Shown here: positions 43,981 through 53,268 of the stretch, piece after piece
How the letters are laid out: each line of letters opens with the position of its first letter
Position numbering within the stretch: position 1 is the first letter of the stretch
Assembly: GCA_900471815.1 (NCBI GenBank)
Contig: UICE01000001.1
Coordinates: 353,842-417,841 of the forward strand
Source: Hyphomicrobiales bacterium
Lineage (GTDB): Bacteria > Pseudomonadota > Alphaproteobacteria > Rhizobiales > Rhizobiaceae
DNA length: 64,000 nt
Direction of reading: 5' to 3'
Notes under the pieces: model-generated
The model's database searches: none
Seen by the model: the letters and a program-made list of their open reading frames with translations, nothing else
Told to the model about the DNA's origin: nothing
Position numbers and translations under genes: made by a program

Positions 43981-45012
43981 TTGTCAGAAACGAATTTGGC
44001 ATTTCCCGACAAGGGCTCACCGGCAATCGAACGCAGTCTTTTTCAAAGGCTGAGGAGCCGTCTGGATTCGTGGCGGATCGAGACGCGATTGAAGCGCCGA
44101 AAAAATAATGTTGCCGCGATATCACCTCTTGGTTCTGGAATGCGCCCGTTACAGAATACGGACATTCCACTCATTTTCCTGACGCGCAACAGCGTAAATT
44201 TTCTGCCCTCATTTCTGTCTCACTATCGCAAAATTGGTGTCACACGCTTCCTATGTATCGATGATAATTCGTCTGATGCTACCCGGGACATATTGCTGCA
44301 ACAGCCCGATGTCGATCTCTTCAAGTCACCCCTACGCTATGGGGAAGCTGACCGTGGGAAGCTCTGGAGACATGAACTTCTGAAACTGTATGGAATCAAT
44401 CGCTGGTATCTTAATGTCGATTGCGATGAATATTTCATTTATGACAATTGCGAAGAAGAACCGTTACCGGAGCTCATTGCAAATCTTGAGCTGAAGGGCA
44501 TTAGGCATTGTCCAGCGCCCATGATTGACCTTTATCCTTCGGGCCCGCTGTCATCGGCAGTATTCGATGGTTCCAGCGAGATCATGCCTTGGAAAATTGC
44601 CGATATGTTTGACGCGTCCGGCTATCGCATGAGCGCGGATAACCGTTTCATGTCTTTAACGGGTGGCCCCCGCGGACGTATTCTCAAGGAACATGTTGAA
44701 TTGATGAAATACCCGCTTCTATACGTGGAGACGACGATGGCGTTCGCTTCCAGTATTCACAAGCCATTGCCATTCTATCGCAATTTTTCTCCTATTTATG
44801 GCTCGCTTTTGCATTTCAAATTTTTCAGTGATGCCTTGTTTTTCGCGCAGGCCGCTGTTGCGGACGCGCAATATTATGGTGGCTCACATGTTTACAAAAA
44901 CGTGGTTGACGTGCTTGGTGCCGAAGAAAATGTGAGCTTGATTGGGCCGGACTCCATAAGGTTTCGAGATTCCCGTCAATTTACAGAGCTGGGACTCTTC
45001 GCGCGCCCGTGA
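43981..45012 (+). CDS. Glycosyltransferase family 2-like protein
   Basis: A 343-residue protein with a GT-A-like N-terminal half: PLIFLTRNSVNFLPSFLSHY, IGVTRFLCIDDNSSDATRDI and WYLNVDCDEYF, where DCDEY is the metal-binding DxD. This layout matches the Glyco_tranf_2_4 group that modifies surface polysaccharide. The start is TTG 43981. It is followed after 22 bases by a second glycosyltransferase, and the two probably act on the same surface glycan. Donor and acceptor are unknown. Confidence 0.8.
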   Translation: MSETNLAFPDKGSPAIERSLFQRLRSRLDSWRIETRLKRRKNNVAAISPLGSGMRPLQNTDIPLIFLTRNSVNFLPSFLSHYRKIGVTRFLCIDDNSSDATRDILLQQPDVDLFKSPLRYGEADRGKLWRHELLKLYGINRWYLNVDCDEYFIYDNCEEEPLPELIANLELKGIRHCPAPMIDLYPSGPLSSAVFDGSSEIMPWKIADMFDASGYRMSADNRFMSLTGGPRGRILKEHVELMKYPLLYVETTMAFASSIHKPLPFYRNFSPIYGSLLHFKFFSDALFFAQAAVADAQYYGGSHVYKNVVDVLGAEENVSLIGPDSIRFRDSRQFTELGLFARP

Positions 45013-45034
45013 TGCTCCGATAGGACGATGGCTG

Positions 45035-46147
45035 ATGCGTTTTCTTTTTATTATCGCAGATCTCGGGCCGAACGGAGTCACCTATTCGCGACTCCGTTAT
45101 GCAGGGGAGTTGGCGCGTCGCGGCCACGAGGTCACGATTTTGGCACTTGTAGATGGCGAGACGAGGCCCATCCCAGACGGGGTTGAATTTGAGGTTTTGG
45201 ATCGCTCGACGACCAGGCTAAGTGGTTTCGTTCAACAGATAAAATCCGCGTTACGTCTGCGGCAGTGGTTCAAACAGGCCTCACGCCTTCAGCCCTTTGA
45301 TTTTGTTTCTTCTTCGCTCACGCCGGCTGACCGCGTTATAGCCAGAGCCGGGCTGATAAACGTACATCATTGGATACATATTGCGACATCAGAGCTTATT
45401 GCGGGCGTGTCCGATCTTCGAAAACGGCGGCGGCGCGCGCGGCTTTTATCTAGTATCTATCACGGAAAACCGGTCATAGGCGTATCAAAGGGCGTGATTG
45501 ACGATCTTGCAAAACTGGATGCCATCCCATCCAGCGCAACGCTGATACATAATGGCTACAATGTTGAACACATACGCAAATTGGCAGCTGAAAAGCCTGC
45601 CGATTTGCCCTCCGAACCGTATTATATCCATGTGGGCCGATTTGCTGCGGCCAAACGCCATGACGTGCTGTTCGAAGCGTTGAAGGGCAGCGGATCAACA
45701 CGCAGGCTCTTGCTTTTGACTGATAAGCCCGATGAAGCCATGCAACTTGCGCGGCAATATGCATTGGAAGATCGAGTGGCTGCCCTTAACTTTCGCGACA
45801 ACCCCTTTTCCTATATGGCGCGCGCAGACGCTTTATTGCTGTCATCCGATTTTGAAGGCTTTCCAAACGTTCTGGTCGAAAGTCTTATCTCGGGAACGCC
45901 TATCATATCCACCGATTGCCCCTATGGACCGGCAGAGATCCTCACAGACTCCTACGCACAATGGCTCGTTCCCACCGGCGACGCCCAAGCGCTGTCCGAC
46001 AAAATCGCGCTTTTCGAAACTTTACCATATAAAGTTGAGCCTTGGCTTTTTCAGCGCTTCACTCTTGCAGGTGCGATGAATCAACTTGAAGAACTTGCCC
46101 GCATGCCGGAAAAGCCATCTTTGGGACAATTTCGTCCGCTGCTTTGA
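45035..46147 (+). CDS. Glycosyltransferase family 4
   Basis: A 370-residue GT-B enzyme. The N-terminus MRFLFIIADLGPNGVTYSRL with YAGELARRGHEVTILAL and the C-terminal donor site YYIHVGRFAAAKRHDVLFEA plus SSDFEGFPNVLVESLISGTP (the E-x7-E motif) are typical of retaining family 4 transferases. It transfers a sugar from a nucleotide donor to a glycan or lipid. Paired with the family 2-like gene upstream. Confidence 0.9.
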   Translation: MRFLFIIADLGPNGVTYSRLRYAGELARRGHEVTILALVDGETRPIPDGVEFEVLDRSTTRLSGFVQQIKSALRLRQWFKQASRLQPFDFVSSSLTPADRVIARAGLINVHHWIHIATSELIAGVSDLRKRRRRARLLSSIYHGKPVIGVSKGVIDDLAKLDAIPSSATLIHNGYNVEHIRKLAAEKPADLPSEPYYIHVGRFAAAKRHDVLFEALKGSGSTRRLLLLTDKPDEAMQLARQYALEDRVAALNFRDNPFSYMARADALLLSSDFEGFPNVLVESLISGTPIISTDCPYGPAEILTDSYAQWLVPTGDAQALSDKIALFETLPYKVEPWLFQRFTLAGAMNQLEELARMPEKPSLGQFRPLL

Positions 46148-46213
46148 ATGACCTGCCGCCAGTTGAGAAATCCATCTGCTGGGGTTAATCTTGCGTATCA
46201 ATGAGGAATGTTC

Positions 46214-46399
46214 ATGCGCCTTATCATGCTTGTAGTTCTCACGATTGGAATTAGCGGATGCGGTGGCGGTGCCATTAAGCGCCTCAGTCCCTCACCCGAC
46301 TCAGAGGCGCAATACCGTCTTGGCGGGTGCCAGTTACGGGGACACGGGGTATGCAAGGACAGCCAAGAATTTGAAAAACAATCTCCGGCTGCTCAATAG
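46214..46399 (+). CDS. Small lipoprotein
   Basis: A 61-residue protein with lipoprotein signal RLIMLVVLTIGISGCGGG (lipobox GISGC). The short mature part contains AQYRLGGCQLRGHGVCKDSQ, with two further cysteines. ATG 46214 is 7 bases after GAGGA; an ATG at 46208 is in frame. It stands alone between the glycosyltransferase pair and the sRNA candidate. Function unknown. Confidence 0.6.
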   Translation: MRLIMLVVLTIGISGCGGGAIKRLSPSPDSEAQYRLGGCQLRGHGVCKDSQEFEKQSPAAQ

Positions 46400-46444
46400 C
46401 AAAAGATTATTATTTGCAGGCTCTTGAATATTTCCTTTATCAGC

Positions 46445-46557
46445 TATACTTTAATCCTTGCGTAACGAGCGGTTCTCCTCCCATTTTTCGCTCGTTGCGT
46501 GTTCCCCTCTGGACGCATTAGCGTTCACAATTCGCCGGGCTCTTGCCCGGCTTTTTT
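46445..46557 (+). ncRNA. Candidate trans-acting sRNA with anti-Shine-Dalgarno loop
   Basis: In the 354-base gap 46400-46753, a TATACT -10 element (46445-46450) is followed by an 11-bp hairpin, 46461-46471 (CGTAACGAGCG) with 46489-46499, whose 17-base loop displays CTCCTCCC. A second strong hairpin, GCCGGGC-TCTT-GCCCGGC plus six T (46534-46557), is a Rho-independent terminator. The predicted RNA is about 100 bases. The design matches alphaproteobacterial sRNAs whose UCCUCCC loops pair with ribosome binding sites. The specific family is not certain. Confidence 0.65.
46534..46557 (+). terminator. Terminator of the sRNA candidate
   Basis: A 7-bp G/C stem GCCGGGC/GCCCGGC with TCTT loop is followed by TTTTTT. 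Confidence 0.88.
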
Positions 46558-46753
46558 GTGCCTTGTACAGTCTCGTACGCGTAGCACTCCGAAGAACGAC
46601 TTCTGATAATTACAATAAAAATTCGAACGCTCGAAATACGGTCTAGCAATCATGTTTTATGGAAACATCTTCGGGCATTCGTCCATCACCTGAATTTTAC
46701 TTCCTATTCTGAATCTTCGCGTATCAAAGACGAATGGTGAGGGAGCACGACGA

Positions 46754-47866
46754 ATGAGTACCGTGGAAAAGATGCGGGTAGACTGGGTCGACATTGCCAA
46801 AGGTATCTGCATCATTTTTGTAGTGATGATGCATTCTGTTCTGGGTGTAGAGAACGAGACTGGCACGCAAGGGTGGATGCATCCGGTTGTAGCATTTGCT
46901 CAGCCATTTCGGATGCCAGATTTCTTTTTGATATCGGGGCTTTTCCTAAGCGTCGTCATTAACCGCTCGTGGCTGCGCTATATTGATCGAAAGGTCGTGC
47001 ATTTTGCCTATTTCTACGTGCTTTGGCTAACCATTCAATTTGTGTTCAAGGCACCAGGGGTTGTGGCGCAAGACGGAGCGACGGGTGCCATATCGGCTTA
47101 TCTGCTCGCATTTGTGCAACCATTTGGCACATTGTGGTTCATATATTTGTTGCCGGTGTTCTTTATCGTTACCCGATTGCTGAAGACGACAAATGTCTGG
47201 CTGGTCTTTGCAGCATCGGCACTTTTAGAAACGTTGCCGATCCACACGGGATGGCTTGTTATTGACGAGTTTTGCAGCCGATATGTGTATTTTTTTGCAG
47301 GATATGCATTTGCTCCAGCAATCTTCAAACTGGCCGAGAAATTGCGGGCAAGCCCCGCTATTGCTGCAATCATTCTAGGTGCATGGGCTGTCTTAAACGG
47401 GTGGCTGGTCTTCCATCCTGCACCGGCACCATTTAGCGCGTGGATACCACAAGAGACTTATACTTCGGGCGGGCTTGGTGGTTGGGCAAGTGTGCCGGTT
47501 ATCTCGTTGATCGCCGGCTTTGCTGGAGCACTGGCTATTGTTTCAAGCTCAGCTCTTATTGCAAGTGTGCCATGGAAGCCCATAAACGCAACGCTGCGCT
47601 GGCTTGGTGCTCACTCAATCGTGGTGTACCTGGCCTTCTTTCTGCCCATGGCAGCCGCACGCACGATATTGCTTAAAACTGGAATCATCACTGATATTGG
47701 CACTATTTCACTACTGACGGTGATGAGCGGCGTCATCGGTCCGGTCATTCTTTATAGAATCATTCAACTCACTGGCTATGGGGAATTTCTATTCAAAAGA
47801 CCGGCTTGGGCGCATGTAGATCGCGCTCCACACCAGGAAACAGCTCAAGCCGCCGCCGCGCAATAA
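46754..47866 (+). CDS. Acyltransferase 3 family membrane protein
   Basis: A 370-residue inner-membrane protein with about ten helices. It starts RVDWVDIAKGICIIFVVMMH, with the conserved His after the first helix, then PFRMPDFFLISGLFLSVVIN, as in the OafA/OpgC acyltransferase-3 group. These enzymes acylate (often acetylate or succinylate) surface or periplasmic glycans. Its place after two glycosyltransferase genes fits modification of a surface polysaccharide. The acyl group and target are unknown. The stop codon is 1 base from the convergent rnd stop. Confidence 0.82.
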   Translation: MSTVEKMRVDWVDIAKGICIIFVVMMHSVLGVENETGTQGWMHPVVAFAQPFRMPDFFLISGLFLSVVINRSWLRYIDRKVVHFAYFYVLWLTIQFVFKAPGVVAQDGATGAISAYLLAFVQPFGTLWFIYLLPVFFIVTRLLKTTNVWLVFAASALLETLPIHTGWLVIDEFCSRYVYFFAGYAFAPAIFKLAEKLRASPAIAAIILGAWAVLNGWLVFHPAPAPFSAWIPQETYTSGGLGGWASVPVISLIAGFAGALAIVSSSALIASVPWKPINATLRWLGAHSIVVYLAFFLPMAAARTILLKTGIITDIGTISLLTVMSGVIGPVILYRIIQLTGYGEFLFKRPAWAHVDRAPHQETAQAAAAQ

Positions 47867-47867
47867 C

Positions 47868-48485
47868 TCAGCTATGCGCAAAAATGTCCTGCTCGTCCCA
47901 TCCCATCAAATCCAGTTTGGCGCGGGTAGGCAAAAACTCAAAACAAGCCATCGCCTCTTCTGCTCTCCCATCCCGTTCCAGACGCTGCTGGAGAATGGTT
48001 CGCAGGCGATGCAGATAAAGAACATCGGAGGCCGCATATTCCAGCTGTGCCTGACTGAGCTGCGGTGCACCCCAATCTGAAGACTGCTGTTGTTTGGAAA
48101 GGTTGATTTCCAGCAGTTCACTGCAAATCTCTTTCAATCCGTGGCGATCCGTATAGGTGCGTATCAGCCGGGATGCGATCTTGGTGCAGAAGACAGGTTT
48201 CGGCATGATGCCAAACGTATGAAATAGAACTGCAAGGTCAAAACGTCCGAAGTGAAAAATCTTGGTGACGGCATTATCGCCCAGCAGCCTCTCCAAATTC
48301 GGAGCACTTTTCTGTCCCTTATCGATCTGGATAACGTCCGCTGTACCATCGCCAGGTGAAATTTGAACGACACAAAGCCTGTCGCGATGCGGATTAAGAC
48401 CAAGTGTCTCGGTGTCGATGGCAACCGCATCGACCTGATAGTTGCTCAGGTCAGGCAGGTCATTGCGGTGAAAGCGAATGGTCAT
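47868..48485 (-). CDS. rnd: Ribonuclease D-like 3'-5' exonuclease
   Basis: A 205-residue DEDD exonuclease. VDAVAIDTETLGLNPHRDRL carries Exo I (D-x-E), FHFGRFDLAVLFHTFG carries Exo II and QLEYAASDVLYLHRLR carries Exo III (Y-x3-D). It lacks the C-terminal HRDC domains of E. coli RNase D (about 375 residues), as usual for short alphaproteobacterial homologues. It should trim tRNA or other RNA 3' ends. The M20 peptidase gene ends 13 bases upstream on the same strand. Confidence 0.88.
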   Translation of the reverse strand: MTIRFHRNDLPDLSNYQVDAVAIDTETLGLNPHRDRLCVVQISPGDGTADVIQIDKGQKSAPNLERLLGDNAVTKIFHFGRFDLAVLFHTFGIMPKPVFCTKIASRLIRTYTDRHGLKEICSELLEINLSKQQQSSDWGAPQLSQAQLEYAASDVLYLHRLRTILQQRLERDGRAEEAMACFEFLPTRAKLDLMGWDEQDIFAHS

Positions 48486-48498
48486 ATTCTTTTCCTGT

Positions 48499-49887
48499 TT
48501 ATTTCGCGAGGGCGTCGAGAATGCGCGCCCAAGACCGCTGGCCTTTGTGGAATGAATTCAATTCATATTTCTCATTCGGAGAATGAATCCGGTCATCTTC
48601 GAGGCCATAGCCTACGAGCAAAGATTCCATGCCCAGCATATTCTGGAAGTCACCAACAATCGGAATTGAGCCACCCATTGCAATCAGCACTGCCGGGTTT
48701 GGCCATTCATCGCTCAGGGCATTTTTTGCCTTGGAAAGCAGCGGCGATTCGTAGGAAAGTTGGATGGCGGGTGATCCACCATGCTCATGGAACTCAACTG
48801 TGCAATCGGCAGGAACACGCGCTTGGACAAAGGCGCGGAAAGCCTCGCGGATTTTCGCCGGATTTTGCTTGTGGACCAATCTGAACGATACTTTTGCAGA
48901 GGCTTGGGCCGCAATGACGGTTTTGAACCCTTGTCCCGTGTAACCGCCGGTTATGCCATTAAATTCGGCGGTCGGACGCGCCCATATCAGTTCAAGGATT
49001 GAACGGCCCTGCTCGCCTGATGGTATAGAAAGACCAACAGGACCAAGGAAGTTTTCCGGCGTGGCATCAAGCCCTTCCCACATCTGCAATATTTGCGTGG
49101 GTGTTTCTTCAACGCCATCATAGAAACCAGGGATTGTCACCGCGCCATTCTCGTCATGAATATCAGCGAGAATTTTAGTAAGGATGCGGATCGGGTTTGC
49201 CGCTGCGCCGCCAAACATACCGGAATGCAAGTCCCGGTCGGCCGCTTTGACAATAATCTCTTCGCCAACTAATCCGCGCAGCCCGACAGAAATCGCAGGC
49301 GTTTCCGAATCCCACATTCCAGTGTCGCAGACGAGTGCAAAATCGGCCTTCAGCTCATTCTTGTGTGACTCAAGAAATGGCTTGAGAGACGGCGAGCCCG
49401 ATTCTTCTTCGCCTTCAAACAGAATGGAAACCTTTATCGGCAATTGGCCATGTACCGCTTTATAAGCACGGCAGGCTTCAACAAAGGTCATCAACTGGCC
49501 CTTGTCGTCAGATGTGCCGCGACCGGTCAGAATTTTGCGGCCATTGCCCATATCCTTGATCGCAGGATCGAATGGATCGTTTTCCCACAATTCGAGAGGA
49601 TCGACAGGCTGGACATCATAGTGGCCGTAAAAAAGCACATGGGGAGCATCTTCGTTAGGGCCAGCATGGTGTGCAACAACCATCGGATGACCCGGCGTGT
49701 CGCGTATACTTGCTTCAAATCCAATCGATTGCAGATCGGCTACCAGCCATTCAGCGGCTTTGCGACAATCCACTTTGAACGCCGGATCAGTTGAAATGGA
49801 CTTGATTCTCAGCAGATCAAAAAGGCGCTCCAAGCTCTTGTCGAGGTTTGTATCAAGCGCATTCAAGACAGGTTCGAGAGCTGACAT
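48499..49887 (-). CDS. M20 family dipeptidase / metallopeptidase
   Basis: A 462-residue zinc peptidase of the ArgE/DapE/CNDP group. VLFYGHYDVQPVDPLELWEN holds the metal-bridging His-x-Asp, GRGTSDDKGQLMTFVEACRA the second ligand and FEGEEESGSPSL the catalytic Glu pair. Metal ligands continue in SLLVGYGLEDDRIHSPNEKY. PGFYDGVEETP is typical of dipeptidases of this family. ATG 49887 has AGGAAATATT in front and is preferred to ATG 49905. Likely cleaves dipeptides in the cytoplasm. Confidence 0.9.
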   Translation of the reverse strand: MSALEPVLNALDTNLDKSLERLFDLLRIKSISTDPAFKVDCRKAAEWLVADLQSIGFEASIRDTPGHPMVVAHHAGPNEDAPHVLFYGHYDVQPVDPLELWENDPFDPAIKDMGNGRKILTGRGTSDDKGQLMTFVEACRAYKAVHGQLPIKVSILFEGEEESGSPSLKPFLESHKNELKADFALVCDTGMWDSETPAISVGLRGLVGEEIIVKAADRDLHSGMFGGAAANPIRILTKILADIHDENGAVTIPGFYDGVEETPTQILQMWEGLDATPENFLGPVGLSIPSGEQGRSILELIWARPTAEFNGITGGYTGQGFKTVIAAQASAKVSFRLVHKQNPAKIREAFRAFVQARVPADCTVEFHEHGGSPAIQLSYESPLLSKAKNALSDEWPNPAVLIAMGGSIPIVGDFQNMLGMESLLVGYGLEDDRIHSPNEKYELNSFHKGQRSWARILDALAK

Positions 49888-49959
49888 AATATTTCCTGAG
49901 TTCATTGACCGGGATTCGTGAAGGGAGCTCTTCTTAGCGTATTTTCAAGCCAACGGCAT

Positions 49960-50110
49960 AAAAAAAATGGCAGGGCGGCACGCTATAAAAGAAATGGCCG
50001 CCTTGGCGGGGGGACCAAAGGCGACCAGATCACTACTACACTCATTTGCAGCCACCCTGGAGAGGGGAATGGGAGGCTGCGACACTGGTGTCAGGCGGGG
50101 GACGAGCCTT
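49960..50110 (-). ncRNA. Candidate structured RNA with C-rich loops next to polA
   Basis: The 415-base gap between the peptidase and polA starts has no gene. On the minus strand it folds as GACAC-CA-GTGTC, then GCAGCC/GGCTGC with a C-rich loop (CCCATTCCCCTCTCC), then CGCCTT/AAGGCG with TCCCCCCG in its loop, followed by TTTCTTTTAT and further on eight T residues. C-rich loops are common in alphaproteobacterial sRNAs, and one such RNA lies beside polA in Sinorhizobium as I recall. No clear promoter is visible, so this is tentative. Confidence 0.35.
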
Positions 50111-50302
50111 AAAAACCAGCGATCGATCTAATGTCGATGAACTGGATTTGGGGGGTAAACCGTGGCAATTCAAGGGCACAGAAGATTACATCTTTGTAAC
50201 AAAGGCGTGAAGCGAAATTAACGTCAGGATGCCCACAGGAGTCGCTGGAAACAACACAACTCGTCATTTCCTTTTTTACCATGTTCATTTATTTCTGTTG
50301 CC

Positions 50303-53254
50303 ATGAAAAAAGGTGATCATCTCTTCCTCGTCGACGGCTCCGGCTATATTTTCCGCGCCTACCACGCTCTTCCGCCCTTGACGCGGAAATCGGATGGCCT
50401 GCCGGTCGGCGCCGTTTCAGGTTTTTGTAACATGTTGTGGAAGCTGTTGCGGGAAGCGCGAGACACGTCTGTACGCGATACGCCCACGCACTTCGCAGTA
50501 ATTTTCGATTATTCCTCGACCACCTTCCGCAAGGAAATTTATCCGGAGTACAAGGCAAACCGCTCTGCCCCGCCGGAAGACTTGATCCCGCAATTCGGCT
50601 TGATCCGGCAAGCAACAAAAGCCTTTAATCTGCCGTGTATTGAGAAGGAAGGTTATGAGGCTGACGACCTCATCGCCACCTATGCCCGTATGGCAGAAGC
50701 TGTAGGAGCAGAAGTTACGATTATTTCATCAGACAAGGATTTGATGCAGCTCGTTACGCCGCTGGTGTCCATGTATGACAGCATGAAGGACAAGCAGATC
50801 GGCATTCCTGAGGTAATCGAGAAGTGGGGCGTGCCGCCCGAAAAAATGATTGATCTACAGGCAATGACGGGCGATTCGACAGATAATGTTCCTGGAATTC
50901 CCGGCATCGGACCAAAAACAGCTGCGCAGTTGCTGGAGGAGTTTGGTGATCTCGATACGCTGCTTGCGCGTGCTGGAGAAATCAAACAGCAGAAACGACG
51001 CGAAAACATAATCCAGTATGCCGAGCAGGCATTGATATCCCGCCAGCTTGTGACCCTGAAAACCGATACGCCCATTGACGTGGGTCTTGAGGATTTCGGA
51101 CTCGAGCCTCAGAACGGACCAAAGCTGGTTGCATTTCTCAAATCGATGGAATTCAACGCCCTGACACGTCGCGCTGCCGAGGCAACCGGAGTGGACGCCA
51201 GCGAAATTGAAGCTGCCAACCTTAAGATTGAGGCCGTCGCCGAAGCCCGCGGCCCGGATTTAGATAGTGCTGGATCTGATGCCAGCCCTGAAGCTGCAAC
51301 CGCATCAAGCCAGATGGTTGTCTCCAGCAAACCGCCATCATCAAACGTGTCCGCTACACCTGCTGACCTTGTAAAGGCTCGCACCGACGAAGCGTTGTCA
51401 GCCAAAATTGATCGCAGTGCCTACACAACGATTCGCGATGTTGCCTCGCTGCAAATCTGGATTGATGAAGCCATGGCGTCGGGTATCGTCGCTTTCGATA
51501 CGGAGACAACATCCGCCGATCCAATGCAGACCGAAATTGTGGGCCTATCCCTCGCCACGCGGCCGGGCAAGGCTACGTATATTCCAATCAATCATAAATC
51601 ACGCGACGGCGATCTGCTTGGCGGTGGACTGCTTGAACATCAGATTCCTGAAGCAGAGGTTTTCCGTCTGTTGAAGCCGATGCTTGAAGACGCATCGGTT
51701 CTCAAAATTGCCCATGCCATGAAGTATGAGTGGCTGGTCATGCATCGTCACGGCATTGATCTTCATCCGGTCGATGACACCATGCTTATTTCCTATGTGT
51801 TGGATGCTGGCGAAGGTCACCATACCATGGACAGTCTGTGTGACCGATGGCTGGGCCACAAGCCTTTGTCTTACAAGGATTTGGTCGGCTCTGGTAAATC
51901 CTCACTCACATTTGACAAAGTTGAAATAGAAAGAGCCACCGAATACGCCGCTGAGGATGCAGACGTTACTTTGCGGCTATGGCGGCTTCTGAAGCCTCGG
52001 CTTGTCGCCGATGGCCTTTCCTCGGTTTACGAGCGGCTCGAACGACCCCTTATTCCTGTGCTCGCCCGTATGGAGGAACGAGGGATTTCTGTCGACCGAC
52101 AGATTCTGTCTCGCTTGTCAGGTGATCTCGCACAGTCAGCAGCGGCTATCGAGGACGAAATCTACAAACTTGCAGGAGAGAAGATCAATATCGGGTCTCC
52201 CAAGCAGATGGGTGATATCCTGTTCGGAAAAATGGGGCTGCCGGGGGGATCGAAGACGAAAACTGGGCAGTGGTCAACATCTGCTCAGCTTCTCGAAGAC
52301 TTAGCCGCTGAGGGCCATGAACTACCTCGCAAAGTCGTTGACTGGCGCCAGCTGACAAAGCTGAAATCAACTTATACCGACGCCCTTCCCGGCTACATTC
52401 ATCCCGACACCAAGCGGGTCCATACGTCCTATGCCATGGCCGCAACCTCGACAGGGCGTCTGTCGTCATCAGAGCCCAATCTGCAAAACATTCCGGTTCG
52501 CACCACCGAGGGGCGCAAAATCCGTACGGCCTTTATAGCCGCGCCCGGTAATAAGCTGATATCGGCAGATTATAGCCAGATCGAACTCCGTGTGCTTGCA
52601 CATGTTGCGGAAATTCCACAGCTGACTCAGGCCTTTGCCGATGGCATCGACATTCATGCCATGACCGCTTCTGAAATGTTCGGCGTCCCGGTGGAAGGCA
52701 TGCCTTCGGAAGTGCGACGACGCGCAAAGGCCATCAACTTCGGCATTATCTACGGTATTTCCGCATTCGGTCTTGCCAACCAGCTCTCCATTCCGCGCGA
52801 AGAGGCCAGCCAATACATCCGGACCTATTTTGAACGCTTCCCGGGGATCAAGGATTATATGGAAGCGACGAAAGCCTTTGCCCGTCAACACGGTTATGTC
52901 GAAACCATTTTTGGCCGCCGTGCGCATTATCCCGAAATTCGCTCGTCAAATCCGCAACTGCGCGCGTTCAACGAGCGAGCCGCAATCAACGCACCGATCC
53001 AAGGCTCGGCAGCCGATATTATTCGTCGTGCTATGGTGCGTATGGAAGCTGCATTGAAAGACGCGAAACTCACAGCGCGCATGCTGCTTCAAGTGCATGA
53101 TGAATTGGTTTTCGAGACCATTGAGGATGAGGTGGAGGCAACGCTTCCTGTTATTCGCGAAGTGATGGAAAACGCGGCCATGCCAGCAATTGCGTTATCA
53201 GTTCCACTACAGGTGGACGCACGTGCTGCGCATAACTGGGAAGCGGCGCATTAG
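50303..53254 (+). CDS. polA: DNA polymerase I
   Basis: A 983-residue repair and Okazaki-fragment polymerase. The 5'-3' exonuclease (1 to about 300) shows HLFLVDGSGYIFRAYHALPP, YEADDLIATYAR and DNVPGIPGIGPKTA. The 3'-5' proofreading domain is intact (AFDTETTSADP near 397, YAAEDADVTLRLW). The polymerase domain has TSTGRLSSSEPNLQNIPVRT, ISADYSQIELRVLAHVAEI near 755, RRRAKAINFGIIYGISAFG and QVHDELVFE near 932. A low-complexity linker rich in Ala/Ser (about 310-365) separates exonuclease domains. No convincing ribosome binding site precedes ATG 50303. Confidence 0.97.
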   Translation: MKKGDHLFLVDGSGYIFRAYHALPPLTRKSDGLPVGAVSGFCNMLWKLLREARDTSVRDTPTHFAVIFDYSSTTFRKEIYPEYKANRSAPPEDLIPQFGLIRQATKAFNLPCIEKEGYEADDLIATYARMAEAVGAEVTIISSDKDLMQLVTPLVSMYDSMKDKQIGIPEVIEKWGVPPEKMIDLQAMTGDSTDNVPGIPGIGPKTAAQLLEEFGDLDTLLARAGEIKQQKRRENIIQYAEQALISRQLVTLKTDTPIDVGLEDFGLEPQNGPKLVAFLKSMEFNALTRRAAEATGVDASEIEAANLKIEAVAEARGPDLDSAGSDASPEAATASSQMVVSSKPPSSNVSATPADLVKARTDEALSAKIDRSAYTTIRDVASLQIWIDEAMASGIVAFDTETTSADPMQTEIVGLSLATRPGKATYIPINHKSRDGDLLGGGLLEHQIPEAEVFRLLKPMLEDASVLKIAHAMKYEWLVMHRHGIDLHPVDDTMLISYVLDAGEGHHTMDSLCDRWLGHKPLSYKDLVGSGKSSLTFDKVEIERATEYAAEDADVTLRLWRLLKPRLVADGLSSVYERLERPLIPVLARMEERGISVDRQILSRLSGDLAQSAAAIEDEIYKLAGEKINIGSPKQMGDILFGKMGLPGGSKTKTGQWSTSAQLLEDLAAEGHELPRKVVDWRQLTKLKSTYTDALPGYIHPDTKRVHTSYAMAATSTGRLSSSEPNLQNIPVRTTEGRKIRTAFIAAPGNKLISADYSQIELRVLAHVAEIPQLTQAFADGIDIHAMTASEMFGVPVEGMPSEVRRRAKAINFGIIYGISAFGLANQLSIPREEASQYIRTYFERFPGIKDYMEATKAFARQHGYVETIFGRRAHYPEIRSSNPQLRAFNERAAINAPIQGSAADIIRRAMVRMEAALKDAKLTARMLLQVHDELVFETIEDEVEATLPVIREVMENAAMPAIALSVPLQVDARAAHNWEAAH

Positions 53255-53268
53255 AGCGCTTCCCAGTT
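53234..53268. terminator. Inverted repeat spanning the convergent polA and FGGY kinase ends
   Basis: A perfect 12-bp repeat, AACTGGGAAGCG (53234-53245) and CGCTTCCCAGTT (53257-53268), covers the last codons of polA and reaches the first stop bases of the opposite gene. No T-run follows, so efficiency is uncertain. Confidence 0.55.
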
